Origin: Plotosus lineatus
Lineage: Eukaryota > Chordata > Actinopteri > Siluriformes > Plotosidae
Length of the DNA stretch: 64,000 nt
Direction: 5' to 3'
NCBI GenBank assembly: GCA_024760905.1
Contig: CM045738.1
Location: 42,729,797 to 42,793,796 of the forward strand
Shown here piece by piece: positions 53,397 to 63,445 of the stretch (positions within the stretch are counted from its first letter, which is position 1; each line of letters opens with the position of its first letter). The notes under the pieces are model-generated. The model worked only from the letters and a program-made list of their open reading frames with translations. It was not told the origin of the DNA and did not search any database. A program made the position numbers and the translations under genes.

Positions 53397-54328
53397 ATCA
53401 CAGCAAAAGTCCACAGTCAGGAAATACCATTCAGAAGCTTCAGTTTAATCAGCACTTTCCAATCTACATCCTGACCCTGAAGCCGTGTGTGTGTGAGTTT
53501 AGGCTACACTAAGGGCATAAGTAAAGGGGATTGGGGTTTAGGGGAAGGTTGCACAGTCTACAATGTGCTGTCCAAATATTGCTTTGCAATGTTTGCCTGA
53601 TTTTTGGTCTCACTTTGAAAACAGAATAAAATTCGAGTGTGTCTCATGTCCATATCTATAACAAACAGATGGGATGCAAAGAAATTCCACCCACAGAACT
53701 GTCACCATACGAATTCCCTCATCTCGTCCTGCCGACAGAACCTTTTTTCCTCTGTTTTGCTGTTGTGAAGAACATGTGCTTTTATTTTCGGGCCTCACTG
53801 GCTTTTTGAATTGCTTGATGAAATAGTTGTATAGTTTCCAGATTGCTAGGCAGTGCTTAAACTTTGATTACAGGCTCTCGTCCCTGCTATAACATGTCAT
53901 TCCAATCAATCTGCAAAGTTTGTTTTAAAAGCCGGTTTGAGTGCACACAGGAAATCAGGGCTCGTGCTACTTCCAAGAAACAGTATTTTAAAAGGTATTA
54001 TAAAAGGGTTGATGCAAAAGTTGATTCAGGTGATATAAATTACATGGAAATAGTAATAATAGCGGTTTAAATGCCTGCTGATTTAACTTGCTTGGCATTT
54101 TTTTCTGATCTTCGTCAACCTATCCAAACAACCATGCAGTTTTAATGCACTTAAAGTGCTGGCCCATGCCAAATGAACAGATGAAGTCATGAATACCCAA
54201 ACAGATGCAGCCATACGCTGAAGTGTCTTTAAAAAAACAGTTTGTAACAGTCTTATAAGAAGTTTATCGTCAGGATTCGTTTCTGTTCTTGAGAAATTAA
54301 CTGTCCCAAGCGCTGAGTGAATGGCTGA

Positions 54329-54330
<2 letters not shown>
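53397..54330. other. Intronic DNA, nothing recognised
   Basis: An (AAT)n tract (54331-54368) and a short (CT)n follow. No exon-like similarity. Confidence 0.4.
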
Positions 54331-54369
<39 letters not shown>

Positions 54370-54424
54370 TGACCATTTCTATGCACATCTTGCTATTTTC
54401 AGCTCTGATCTCTCTCTCTCTCTC

Positions 54425-54754
54425 TCTCCCAATCATGAGTTCAGCACTCTAACCACTACACCACCGGCCCCGGTGCTGAACTTATGATCGGGAGGTTGTG
54501 AGTTCAAATTCCAGTGAGACCCCCACTGTGCAAATACCCCTGGACAAGGTCTCAACCACAAGTGTGCCTCTGTTCACCCAGCAGCATGAATGGTACCAGT
54601 AAAAATATACTGGGAAGGTAACCTGCGATGGACTAGCGTCCCATCCAGGAGGAGTTGAACTCCTAGTTGCTTCACACTACAGAAACCGGGGATAAGCACC
54701 GGCCTGATGAGCCACTAGGCTCGGGTATAAAAAGCCCAACGGACTTTACCTTAT
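54425..54754 (+). repeat. SINE-C with inverted duplicate of its head
   Basis: From 54467 a SINE-C runs plus-strand (GGTGCTGAACTTATGATCGG, GAGTTCAAATTCC, GGACAAGGTCTCAACCACAA, GGAAGGTAACCTGCGATGGA, CAACGGACTTTACCTTA). Immediately before it, 54429-54470 is the head in opposite orientation (complement GGGGCCGGTGGTGTAGTGGT), giving a head-to-head junction at CACCGGCCCCGGTG. Confidence 0.85.
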
Positions 54755-54756
54755 AT

Positions 54757-55358
54757 CTTCTTCTTCTTTTCCTTTCGGCTGTTCCCTTCAGGGGTCGCCA
54801 CAGCAAATGATCTGCCGCCATCTCTCCCTATCCTCTGCATCTTCTACTCTTACTCCAACGACGTTCATGTCCGCCTTCACCACATCCATAAATCTTCTCT
54901 TTGGTCTTCCTCTGGGCCTTCTGCCTGGTAGTTCCAACCTCAGCATCCTACTACCAATATACTCACTATCCCTCCTCTGTACATGTCCAAACCATCTCAA
55001 TCTAGCCTCTCTGACTTTGTCTCCAAAACATCTAACATGTGCTGTCCCTCTGATGTACTCGTTTCTGATCCTATCCATCTTCGTTACTCCCAAAGAGAAC
55101 CTCAACATTTTCATCTCTGCTACCTCCAACTCTGACTCCTGTCTTTTCCCCAGGGCCACTGTCTCTAAACCATACAACATTGCTGGCCTCACCACCGTCT
55201 TGTACACTTTTCCCTTCATTCTTACCGATACTCTCCTATCACACATCACACCGGACACTTTTCTCCAACCATTCCAACCTGCCTGCACACGCTTCTTCAC
55301 CTCTTTTCCACACTCTCCATTGCTCTGGATTGTTGAGCCTAAGTACTTAAAATCTTCC

Positions 55359-55360
<2 letters not shown>
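54757..55360 (-). mobile_element. RTE 3' part (0.6 kb), intronic
   Basis: It directly follows the SINE-C end. The minus strand is open from the start of the retained part (KKRVQAGWNGWRKVSGVMCD) to the C-terminus and the (GAA)n tail. The 5' side is truncated at LEDFKYLGSTIQ-equivalent sequence, then (AT)n begins. The coding remnant has no stop. Confidence 0.92.
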
Positions 55361-55453
<93 letters not shown>

Positions 55454-55474
55454 TAGATAGATAGATAGATAGAT
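55361..55474. repeat. (AT)n then (GATA)n microsatellite
   Basis: About 90 bp of AT is followed by GATA units adjoining MITE-1 copy 7. Confidence 0.96.
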
Positions 55475-56261
55475 AGTGATCCCTCGCTACTTCTTGCTTC
55501 AGTTTCTGCGGCTTCAGTGTATAGCGGGTTTTTCAAAAATATTCATTGAAAAATAAAAAATAAGGAAATTATGGAAAAATAGGGAAAAAGTTAAGGAAAA
55601 TGCTGCAAAACAAGGCCAATTATGCAAAATAACGCAAACAAACAAAAACAAAAAACGACCCAAAACTCCCCAACAAAACTATTTAGATTTTTATGTGAGG
55701 TGCGCATCTGCATGCGTGCACATCTGTATGTGTGTCTATTTATATTTTATTTGCATCTTTTTTGAATGTTTAATTGTTATTATAAACATTTATAGCATTG
55801 AATATCTATTTATTGATGTTATATACACATATACATGTACGTATGTGGGGCCAGTGATGTAGTTGATAAGAGTGCTGGGCTCATGATCGGGAGGTTATGA
55901 GTTCAAATCCCACTGAGACCCTCACTGTGCTAAGACCCCTGGGCAAGGCCTCAACCACAAGTGTGCCTCTGTTCACCCAGCAATATAAATAGGTACCAGT
56001 AAAAATATACTAGGAAGGTAACCTACGATGGACTGGTGTCCCATCCAGGAGGAGTTCAACTCCTGTTCGCTTCATGCTATGGAAACCGGGGATGGGCACC
56101 AGCCTGATGAGCCACGAGGCTCGTGTGTAAAAACCCAACAGACTTAAAAAAAAAAAAAATACATGTACATATACATCAGTCGGGGAAGGGGGGGGGGGGG
56201 GGGTCGATCCTACTTTGCGGAAATCAGTGGTCGCGGGACCACGGAAAGTGAGGGACCCCTG
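55475..56261 (+). mobile_element. MITE-1 copy 7, interrupted by SINE-C
   Basis: The left end AGTGATCCCTCGCTACTTCT and the right end GAAAGTGAGGGACCCCTG-TA bracket family interior sequence. A G16 run lies at 56188-56203, where other copies have GGGGGTCGATCC. Confidence 0.88.
55831..56172 (+). repeat. SINE-C nested in MITE-1 (14-bp TSD)
   Basis: ATACATGTACGTAT (55831-55844) and ATACATGTACATAT (56159-56172) flank a full SINE-C (GGGGCCAGTGATGTAGTTGA, GAGTTCAAATCCC, AAGACCCCTGGGCAAGGCC) that ends in an A13 run. It is the most complete SINE-C here. The tail shows A-rich ends are used by this family. Confidence 0.93.
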
Positions 56262-56263
56262 TA

Positions 56264-56436
56264 TATTATTAATTTTATGAACTGCTTAATCCTAATCAGG
56301 GTAGCGGAGGGGCTGACGCCCATCTCAGCTGACTCTGGGTGAGGACAGAGTATATCCTGGACAGCTCACCAATCCATCACAGGGCAGAAACATGCTGATG
56401 GCTATGTAGCTCGCTACTGTTGATGAAAGTAAGCAA
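56264..56436 (-). repeat. SINE-A1 fragment interrupted by RTE
   Basis: TGAACTGCTTAATCCTAATC, CCATCTCAGCTGACTCTGGG and GAAACATGCTGATGGCTATG match tail 1 and body on the minus strand, up to the AGCAATGGTCTTT where the RTE enters. Confidence 0.82.
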
Positions 56437-56783
56437 TGGTCTTTCTTCTTCTTCTTCTTCTTCTTCTTCTTCTTCTTCTTCTTCTTTCGGCTGTTCCCTT
56501 CAGGGGTCGCCACAGCAAATGATCTGCCTCCATCTCTCCCTATCCTCTGCATCTTCTACTCTTACTCCAACGACCTTCATGTCCGCCTTCACCACATCCA
56601 TAAATCTTCTCTTTGGTCTTCCTCTGGGCCTTCTGCCTAGTAGTTTCAACCTCAGCATCCTACTACCAATATACTCACTATCCCTCCTCTGTACATGTCC
56701 AAACCATCTCAATCTAGCCTCTCTGACTTTGTCTCCAAAACATCTAACATGTGCTGTCCCTCTGATGTACTCGTTTGGTCTTT
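56437..56783 (-). mobile_element. RTE 3' fragment with 8-bp TSD
   Basis: TGGTCTTT flanks it at 56437-56444 and 56776-56783. The tail has expanded to (CTT)n, about 45 bp. The coding remnant covers WFGHVQRRDSEYIG to the C-terminus without a stop. It was inserted into a SINE-A1 body. Confidence 0.88.
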
Positions 56784-56815
56784 ATATATAATATATTGAG
56801 AGAGAGAGAGAGAGA

Positions 56816-57140
56816 GAGCACATCCGCCTCACAGCAAGAAGGTCCTAGGTTCAATTCCCAGCTCAGGCATTTTTGTGTTGTGTTTGCATGCCCTCCCTGT
56901 AATTGCATGGGTTTCCTTTGGGCAGTTTGGTCTCCTCACACAGTCCAAAAACATGCACAGTAGGCTAATTGGCTGTTCCAAATTGCCCCCAAGTGTGAGT
57001 GTGAGTGTTGGCCCTGTAATGGCCTGGAGAGCTGTCCAGACTGTACAGTACCCTCAGCCAGAGTTGGTTGAGATGGACACCTGCCTCCTCTCAACATTAA
57101 TAAGGATTACGCAGTTCAGAAAATATATATGAATGAATAT
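56816..57140 (+). repeat. SINE-B copy (intronic)
   Basis: CACAGCAAGAAGGTCCTAGG, GGTTCAATTCCCAGCTCAGG, CCAAATTGCCCCCAAGTGTG and tail 1 are present. The extreme head is replaced by (GA)n. Confidence 0.85.
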
Positions 57141-57229
57141 AATATATATAATTTTTCGAGTGTGTTATATATTCATTAGATGAACTGCTGTTGTATAGAT
57201 GTAAAAAACTTTTAGTTCAGGCCTGTCAC

Positions 57230-57532
57230 CTTTGTTGTGAGCCTCCAGCTGAGACAGAGAGTTGACAGCTACTTTGCACAGCGAGCAGTACAGAAGTTTC
57301 TTTGCTTTGTCTTCCTCTGTCTCTCCATTGGTAGGAGTAGATGCACTTCCTCCCGGTGCTCCAGTTGACTCCGAGTTCAAAGGCCCACAACTAGGTGATG
57401 AGCTGCTTGCAGGTTGAAGAAGAGGTGTGACAAGGCTCGGCATGACAGCACTAATAGAAGAGCCAGGTGAGTCCGGGGTCAGTGGAGCTGAGACAGGCGT
57501 AGTTCCCTGCATTACCACAGGCGGTGTCTCTT
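57230..57532 (-). CDS. znf385: ZNF385-family zinc-finger protein, exon with first finger start
   Basis: A 303-bp minus-strand exon lies between acceptor TTGTTTTATAG and donor AAAG|GTGACAGG. It encodes EETPPVVMQGTTPVSAPLTP, then a Ser/Pro-rich segment (PLLQPASSSSPSCGP, GAPGGSASTPTNGETEED) and KAKKLLYCSLCKVAVNSLSQ with LEAHNKG. C-S-L-C plus EAH and the TKH of the next exon give C-x2-C-x12-H-x5-H, a matrin-type zinc finger. The exon begins in phase 1 and ends in phase 1, as required by the next exon. Earlier exons were not found in the window. Confidence 0.95.
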
Positions 57533-57739
57533 CTATAAAACAAAACAGAATACAATTCAACATTCCAGACACCATTTGGCTTTTTTTTCTGCTTTTTTAT
57601 TTTTGACAATAAATAGTTGTGGACTCGAATACAAGTCTTTCAAGTCTGCACCACAGGAATATATATAATAATAAAAACAATAAAGTAGATTTTATATATA
57701 TATATATATATCTTCTTCTTTTCCTTTCGGCTGTTCCCT

Positions 57740-59224
57740 TCAGGGGTCGCCACAGCAAATGATCTGCCTCCATCTCTCCCTATCCTCTGCATCTTCTACT
57801 CTTACTCCAACGACCTTCATGTCCGCCTTCACTGCATCCATAAATCTTCTCTTTGGTCTTCCTCTGGGCCTTTTGCCTGGTGGTTCCAACCTCAGCATCC
57901 TACGACCAATATACTCACTATCCCTCCTCTGTACATGTCCAAACCATCTCAATCTAGCCTCTCTGACTTTGTCTCCAAAACATCTAACATGTGCTGTCCC
58001 TCTGATGTACTCATTTCTGATCCTATCCATCCTCGTTACTCCCAAAGAGAACCTCAACATTTTCATCTCTGCTACCTCCAACTCTGACTCCTGTCTTTTC
58101 CCCAGGGCCACTGTCTCTAAACCATACAACATTGCTGGCCTCATCACCGTCTTGTACACTTTTCCCTTCATTCTTGCCGATACTCTCCTATCACACATCA
58201 CACCGGACACTTTTCTCCATCCATTCCAACCTGCCTGCACGCGCTTCTTCACCTCTTTTCCACACTCTCCATTGCTCTGGATTGTTGAGCCTAAGTACTT
58301 AAAATCCTCCACCTTCTTTATCTCTGCCCCCTGTAACCTCAAAGTTCCTCTTGGGTCCTTGTCGTTCACACACATGTATTCTGTCTTACTAAGACTAACC
58401 TTCAATCCCCTCCTTTCCAGGGCATACCTCCACCTCTCTAGATTTTCCTCCACTTGGTCTCTGCTCTCACTACAGATCACAATGTCATCTGCAAACATCA
58501 TAGTCCATGGAGATTCTTGTCTAACCTCATCTGTTAGCCTGTCCATCACCATAGCAAACAAGAAGGGGCTGAGAGCTGACCCTTGATGTAGTCCCACCTC
58601 CACCTTGAACTCTTCTGTCACACCGACAGCACACCTCACCACTGTCTTACATCTATCATACATGTCCTGCACCACTCTAACATACTTCTCTGTCACTCCA
58701 GACTTCCTCATACAATACCACAGTTCTTCTCTCGGCACCCTGTCATATGCTTTCTCCAGATCCACAAAGGCACAATGCAGCTCCTTCTGACCTTCTCTGT
58801 ACTTCTCTATTAACATCCTCAAAGCAAACACTGCATCTGTGGTGCTCTTTCTTGGCATGAAACCAAACTGTTGTTCACAAATGCTGACCTCTGCCCTTAG
58901 TCTTGCTTCCACTATTCTTTCCCATAGCTTCATTGTATGGCTCATCAACTTTATCCCTCTGTAGTTGCCACAACTCTGTACATCGCCCTTGTTCTTAAAA
59001 ATGGGCACAAGCACACTTCTCCTCCATTCCTCTGGCATCTGCTCACTTTCTAAGACCTTGTTGAATATTCTTGTCAGAAAATCTACTGCTACCTCCCCTA
59101 GACACTTCCATACCTCAACTGGTATGTCATCAGGGCCAACTGCCTTTCCACTCTTCATCCTCTTCAATGCCCTCCTCACTTCTCCCTTACTAATCTTTGC
59201 TACTTCCTGCTCCTCAACGGTCAC
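57740..59224 (-). pseudogene. RTE ORF, reverse transcriptase part (copy B)
   Basis: The frame is open for 494 codons from an internal ATG to TGA. It has KSGKAVGPDDIPVEVWK, VDLEKAYDRVPREELW, HQGSALSPFLFAMV, MMFADDIVICSES and the C-terminal RPRGRPKRRFMDAVKADM. It is separated from the endonuclease frame by two one-base deletions about 160 bp apart (runs of G near 59405 and of A near 59245). RT catalytic residues are intact. Confidence 0.92.
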
Positions 59225-59387
59225 CCCTTCTACTCTTTTTCTCTCTCATTTTCCTCATTCATCAGCTCTTCAAAGTACTCTTTCCATCTTCCCAGCACAC
59301 TTCTGTCATCAGTCAATACATTTCCCTCTCTGTCCTTTATCACTCTAACTTGCTGCACGTCTTTCCCATCTCTATTTCTCTGCTGTG

Positions 59388-60791
59388 CTAACCTGTATAG
59401 ATCATTTTCTCCTCCTTACTGTTCAACCTATCATACAAGTCATCATACGCCCTCTGTTTGGCCTTTGACACTGCTACCTTCGCCTTACGCTGTGTCTCCC
59501 TGTACTCCTGTTTACTCTCTTCGGTCCTCTCAATGTCCCACTTCTTCTTGGCTAACCTCTTCTTTTGTACACACTCCTGCACTTCCTCATTCCACCACCA
59601 AGTTTCCTTATCTACTTTCCTTCCAGAGGACACACCAAATACTCTCCTACCGGTCTCCCTGATCACATTGGCTGTGGTTGTCCAGTCCTCTGGAAGCACT
59701 TCCTGACTACCCAAAGCCTGTTTCAACTCCTCCTTGAAGACAACACGACACTCTTCCTTTTTCAGCTTCCACCACTTTGTCTTCTGCTCTACCTTTGCCT
59801 TTTTCACCTTTCTCACCATCAGTGTCATCCTGCACACCACCATCCTATGCTGTTTGGCAACACTCTCACCCACTACTACTTTGCAGTCACTGACTTCCTT
59901 CAAATTACCTCGCCTACACAAGATGTAGTCTACCTGTGTGCTCTTACCTCCGCTTTCATAAGTCACCCTATGCTTCTGTTTCTTCTGGAAGAAAGTATTC
60001 ACCACAGCCATTTCCATCCTTTTTGCAAAATCGATCAACATCTGTCCTTCTGTGTTCCTGTCCTGGATACCAAACCTGCCCATCACTTCCTCGTCCCCTC
60101 TGTTGCCTGCACCAACATGTCCATTGAAGTCTGCTCCAATGACCACTCTTTCACCTCTGGGGGTACTCTGCATCACTTCATCTAACTCACTCCAGAATCT
60201 CTCCTTCTCTTCTAGCTTACATCCTGCCTGTGGGGCATAAGCACTAACAACATTGACTATCACGCCTTCAATTTCTAACTTGAGACTCATCACTCTGTCT
60301 GACACTCTTTTCACTTCTAGAACATTCCTGACAAACCCCTCCTTCAAGATGACTCCTACTCCATTTCTCTTCCCATCCACACCATTATAAAACAGTTTAA
60401 ACCCTGCTCCTAAGCTTTTAGCCTTTCTACCTTTCCACCTTGTCTCCTGAACACACAGTATGTCCACCTTCCTCCTCTGCATCATGTCAGCCAGCTCCCT
60501 ATCTTTTCCTTGCATAGTTCCAACATTCAAAGTCCCTACTCTCAGTCCGAGGCTCACGCATTTCCTCTTCTCTCTCTGCCTACGGACACGCCTCCCGCCT
60601 CTCCTTCTTCGACGTCTTCGACCAACAGTAGTCCAATTTCCATCAGCACCCTGTTGGTTGACAGCACTGATGGCGGTCGTTGTTAACCCGGGCCTCGACC
60701 GATCCGGTATGAATTTTGTTTTGATCATTTGCATTTTTAAATGTGGCAGAAGTTTTACGCCGGATGCCCTTCCTGTCGCAACCCTCTGCAT
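59388..60791 (-). pseudogene. RTE ORF, endonuclease part (copy B)
   Basis: The frame is open from ATG at 60791 for 467 codons. A basic, Arg-rich N-terminus (RRRRRRRGGRRVRRQREKRK) precedes LGLRVGTLNVGTMQ, CVQETRWKG, VIGADFNGHVG and VDYILCRRG, then the linker GESVAKQHRMVVCRMTLM that is frameshifted in copy A. The frame ends at a one-base deletion in the AACAGTAAGGAGG(G)AGAAAATG block near 59405. The endonuclease domain is uninterrupted in this copy. Confidence 0.92.
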
Positions 60792-60859
60792 TTATCCGGG
60801 CTTGGGACCGGCATAAGGGGGAGAGACACTGGTTAGTGCCCCCCCCGCCTCATGGCTGC

Positions 60860-60866
<7 letters not shown>

Positions 60867-60915
<49 letters not shown>
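60867..60915. repeat. (TA)n between RTE copy B and hammerhead palindrome
   Basis: A pure TA tract, probably part of the insertion target. Confidence 0.95.
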
Positions 60916-60919
<4 letters not shown>

Positions 60920-60964
60920 AAAAATAAAAGGACAGGACAAAGACTTTCTATTGAAACTCCATTT

Positions 60965-61019
60965 ATCACTACAGATCTGTTTCGAGGGGTGGTGAAACCA
61001 TCCTCTCTCTTCAGGTGAT
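60965..61019 (-). ncRNA. Hammerhead ribozyme 4 (minus)
   Basis: On the minus strand: ATCAC, CTGAAGA (complement of 61008-61014), stem II GAGAGG/CCCCTC with one mismatch, GAAA (60980-60983), ACA-GATC-TGT, GTA (60970-60972), GTGAT. Confidence 0.83.
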
Positions 61020-61063
61020 TATAGAAGAATATATTCTTTATTATAGAAGAATATTCTTCTATA

Positions 61064-61118
61064 ATCACCTGAAGAGAGAGGATGGTTTCACCACCCCTCG
61101 AAACAGATCTGTAGTGAT
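61064..61118 (+). ncRNA. Hammerhead ribozyme 5 (plus)
   Basis: ATCAC (61064-61068), CTGAAGA (61069-61075), stem II GAGAGG/CCCCTC with one mismatch and an inner TGG/CCA, GAAA (61100-61103), stem III ACA-GATC-TGT, cleavage triplet GTA (61111-61113), GTGAT (61114-61118). Confidence 0.84.
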
Positions 61119-61221
61119 AAATGGAGTTTCAATAGAAAGTCTTTGTCCTGTCCTTTTATTTTTGTTTATTTGCTCTACCAAAAAGTATTGAGCACTCTCC
61201 TACGGAAGGATCTACTCAGAA

Positions 61222-61807
<586 letters not shown>

Positions 61808-61873
<66 letters not shown>

Positions 61874-62250
61874 GACAACATTTAAGCCCAAACTAATCGT
61901 GACTCTTGCTGGATTCTGGAACCTTATAACAAATATTACACCTCCACCACAGAATGGCATAAGCACCTCACTTTATATAAACTAGAAAAGATGGTAATGC
62001 TGAAGGGAGAGAGGGAGAGGGAGAGAGAAAGAGAGAGAGAGAGAGGGAGAGAGCGTGCAAGAGCACAAGAAGCATAGGGGGTTAAGAGGAAGCGAGAGAA
62101 ACAGAGAAAGGGGAAGAAAGAGAATAAGAGACAAACCACAGACAAGAAAAAGAAAGAACAAGAAACATTGAAAGAAACATAAAAAAGGGAAATAAGAACA
62201 ATAAAGAGAAAAAAGAATAAAAATACAACGCAAATCATTCATTCATTTTT
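61808..62250. repeat. (GA)n and purine-rich tracts
   Basis: A pure GA tract at 61808-61867, and from about 62002 to 62225 an almost all-purine strand (GAGAGAGGGAGAGG, AGAAAGAGAATAAGAG, AAGAAACATTGAAAG). Confidence 0.92.
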
Positions 62251-62303
62251 TAAACTGCTAGTGCTGTGGTGGCGGCTTTGTGGTCAAGGCAGTGCTTTTC
62301 AAA

Positions 62304-62880
62304 TAGTGGGGCGCGGAATGATGCCGGGGAAGGGGGGGAGGGGGAGGGGGGGGGGCGTATGACTCTGGGGAACATGCTTTTCTCGTATAGTGTATGAGAG
62401 TTTAGTGTAACTGCACCTCCACTCCAGTAGTTGGCAGTGGCGCGCTCATTGTTGCACTATGGAGTAGCATTTTTTTTACGCGCAAATGATATAAAGTGCA
62501 GTAAATAACCTCTCAAGAAACAACACGGAAAAATTTCAAATAGGAACGAAGAGAAAGGTGGAGAGAGACGGAGATATTAAGACGTAAAAAAGTTGAATGA
62601 GTTTAAATAAGGATGTATTTTTTAATTTCAGGCACATTGGTACACTTTAAATATTTTCTCTTGCAAATTAAAAAACAATGTGAATGAAGTTTTTCTTGAT
62701 TGTACGATGAACTATATTTCGTTCTTTTTTGTTCTTAATGTTAATAAAGTAACAATCCTCTACAATTATGCAGAGGTGTACTAATAATAATTTTATAGAC
62801 AAATAATACTATCTATAGTCGCTTGTGCTGTTTTTTTCTTCCTAGAGGGGGCGCCACAGAAAGTAATTGAGAAGCACTCA
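62304..62880. mobile_element. hAT-like MITE, second copy
   Basis: The left end CAGTGCTTTTCAAATAGTGG and the right end (complement) GAGTGCTTCTCAATTACTTT form an inverted pair. It shares CTCTGGGGAACATGCTTTTC and GTGTAACTGCACCTCCAC with 51377-51680. A G-rich expansion is at 62330-62354. Confidence 0.68.
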
Positions 62881-62964
62881 GTTAAAGTGATGGGTTACTG
62901 ATCTGAAGGTCAGCGGTTCAATCCCCAGTCACCACTGTTAGGTCCTTGAACAAGACCCTTAACT

Positions 62965-63313
62965 CTCACCTGCTCAGTCATTCATTTTCTGAACCGTGAA
63001 ATCTTGATTTGGGTCACGGGGAGGCTGGTGCCCATTTCAGCCAACTCTGGGCAAGGGCAGAGTACACCCTGGACAGCTCATCAGGTCATCACAAGGCTGA
63101 TGGCTATGCAGCTACTTTTGTCGAAAATCAGCAATGGTCCTTTTACAGCCACACACCATAGACAGTTTGAAATTGAATTGAATTGAAAACCCAGTTGGAT
63201 GCACTGGGGCGAGAGTAGTGACAACCCGTGGAGAGTGGGGCTTGAACCCCCAACCTTGGGGTCGGTAATCCAGCACCTTACCACTTGTCCACTACTGCCC
63301 TCAACTGCTCAGT
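62965..63313 (-). repeat. SINE-A1 nested in SINE-D (14-bp TSD)
   Basis: CTCACCTGCTCAGT (62965-62978) and CTCAACTGCTCAGT (63300-63313) flank a full minus-strand SINE-A1 (tail ATTCATTTTCTGAACC; head GGGCAGTAGTGGACAAGTGG with GGGGGTTCAAGCCCC). Confidence 0.9.
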
Positions 63314-63319
63314 TGTATT

Positions 63320-63324
63320 TAAAA

Positions 63325-63396
<72 letters not shown>
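63320..63396. repeat. Poly(A) and (AT)n
   Basis: An A22 run then an AT tract, inside SINE-D. Confidence 0.95.
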
Positions 63397-63399
<3 letters not shown>

Positions 63400-63445
63400 G
63401 TAAGTCACTCTGATATGGGCGTCTGCCAAATGCTATAAATGTAGC

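Larger units (their letters stand above)
57712..60866 (-). mobile_element. RTE-clade LINE, near-complete copy B
   Basis: It spans (minus strand) from the 5' end ATGCAGCCATGAGGCGGGGG near 60866 to the GAAGAAGA tail at 57712, and lies within (TA)n sequence on both sides. It is the closest relative of copy A, with a shorter 5' UTR (it lacks copy A's duplicated CAGCTGTAATTCCTAGCTGT stretch). The coding region has single-base deletions near 59405 and 59245. It sits 180 bp upstream of the ZNF385 exon acceptor, in the same transcriptional sense as that gene. Confidence 0.93.
62880..63445 (+). repeat. SINE-D copy split by SINE-A1
   Basis: Head and body TCAGCGGTTCAATCCCCAGT and CCTTGAACAAGACCCTTAAC precede the SINE-A. 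After it come poly(A), (TA)n and the tail AATTGTAAGTCACTCTGATA with CGTCTGCCAAATGCTATAAA. The tail is the fish L2/V-SINE-type 3' end. Confidence 0.85.
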
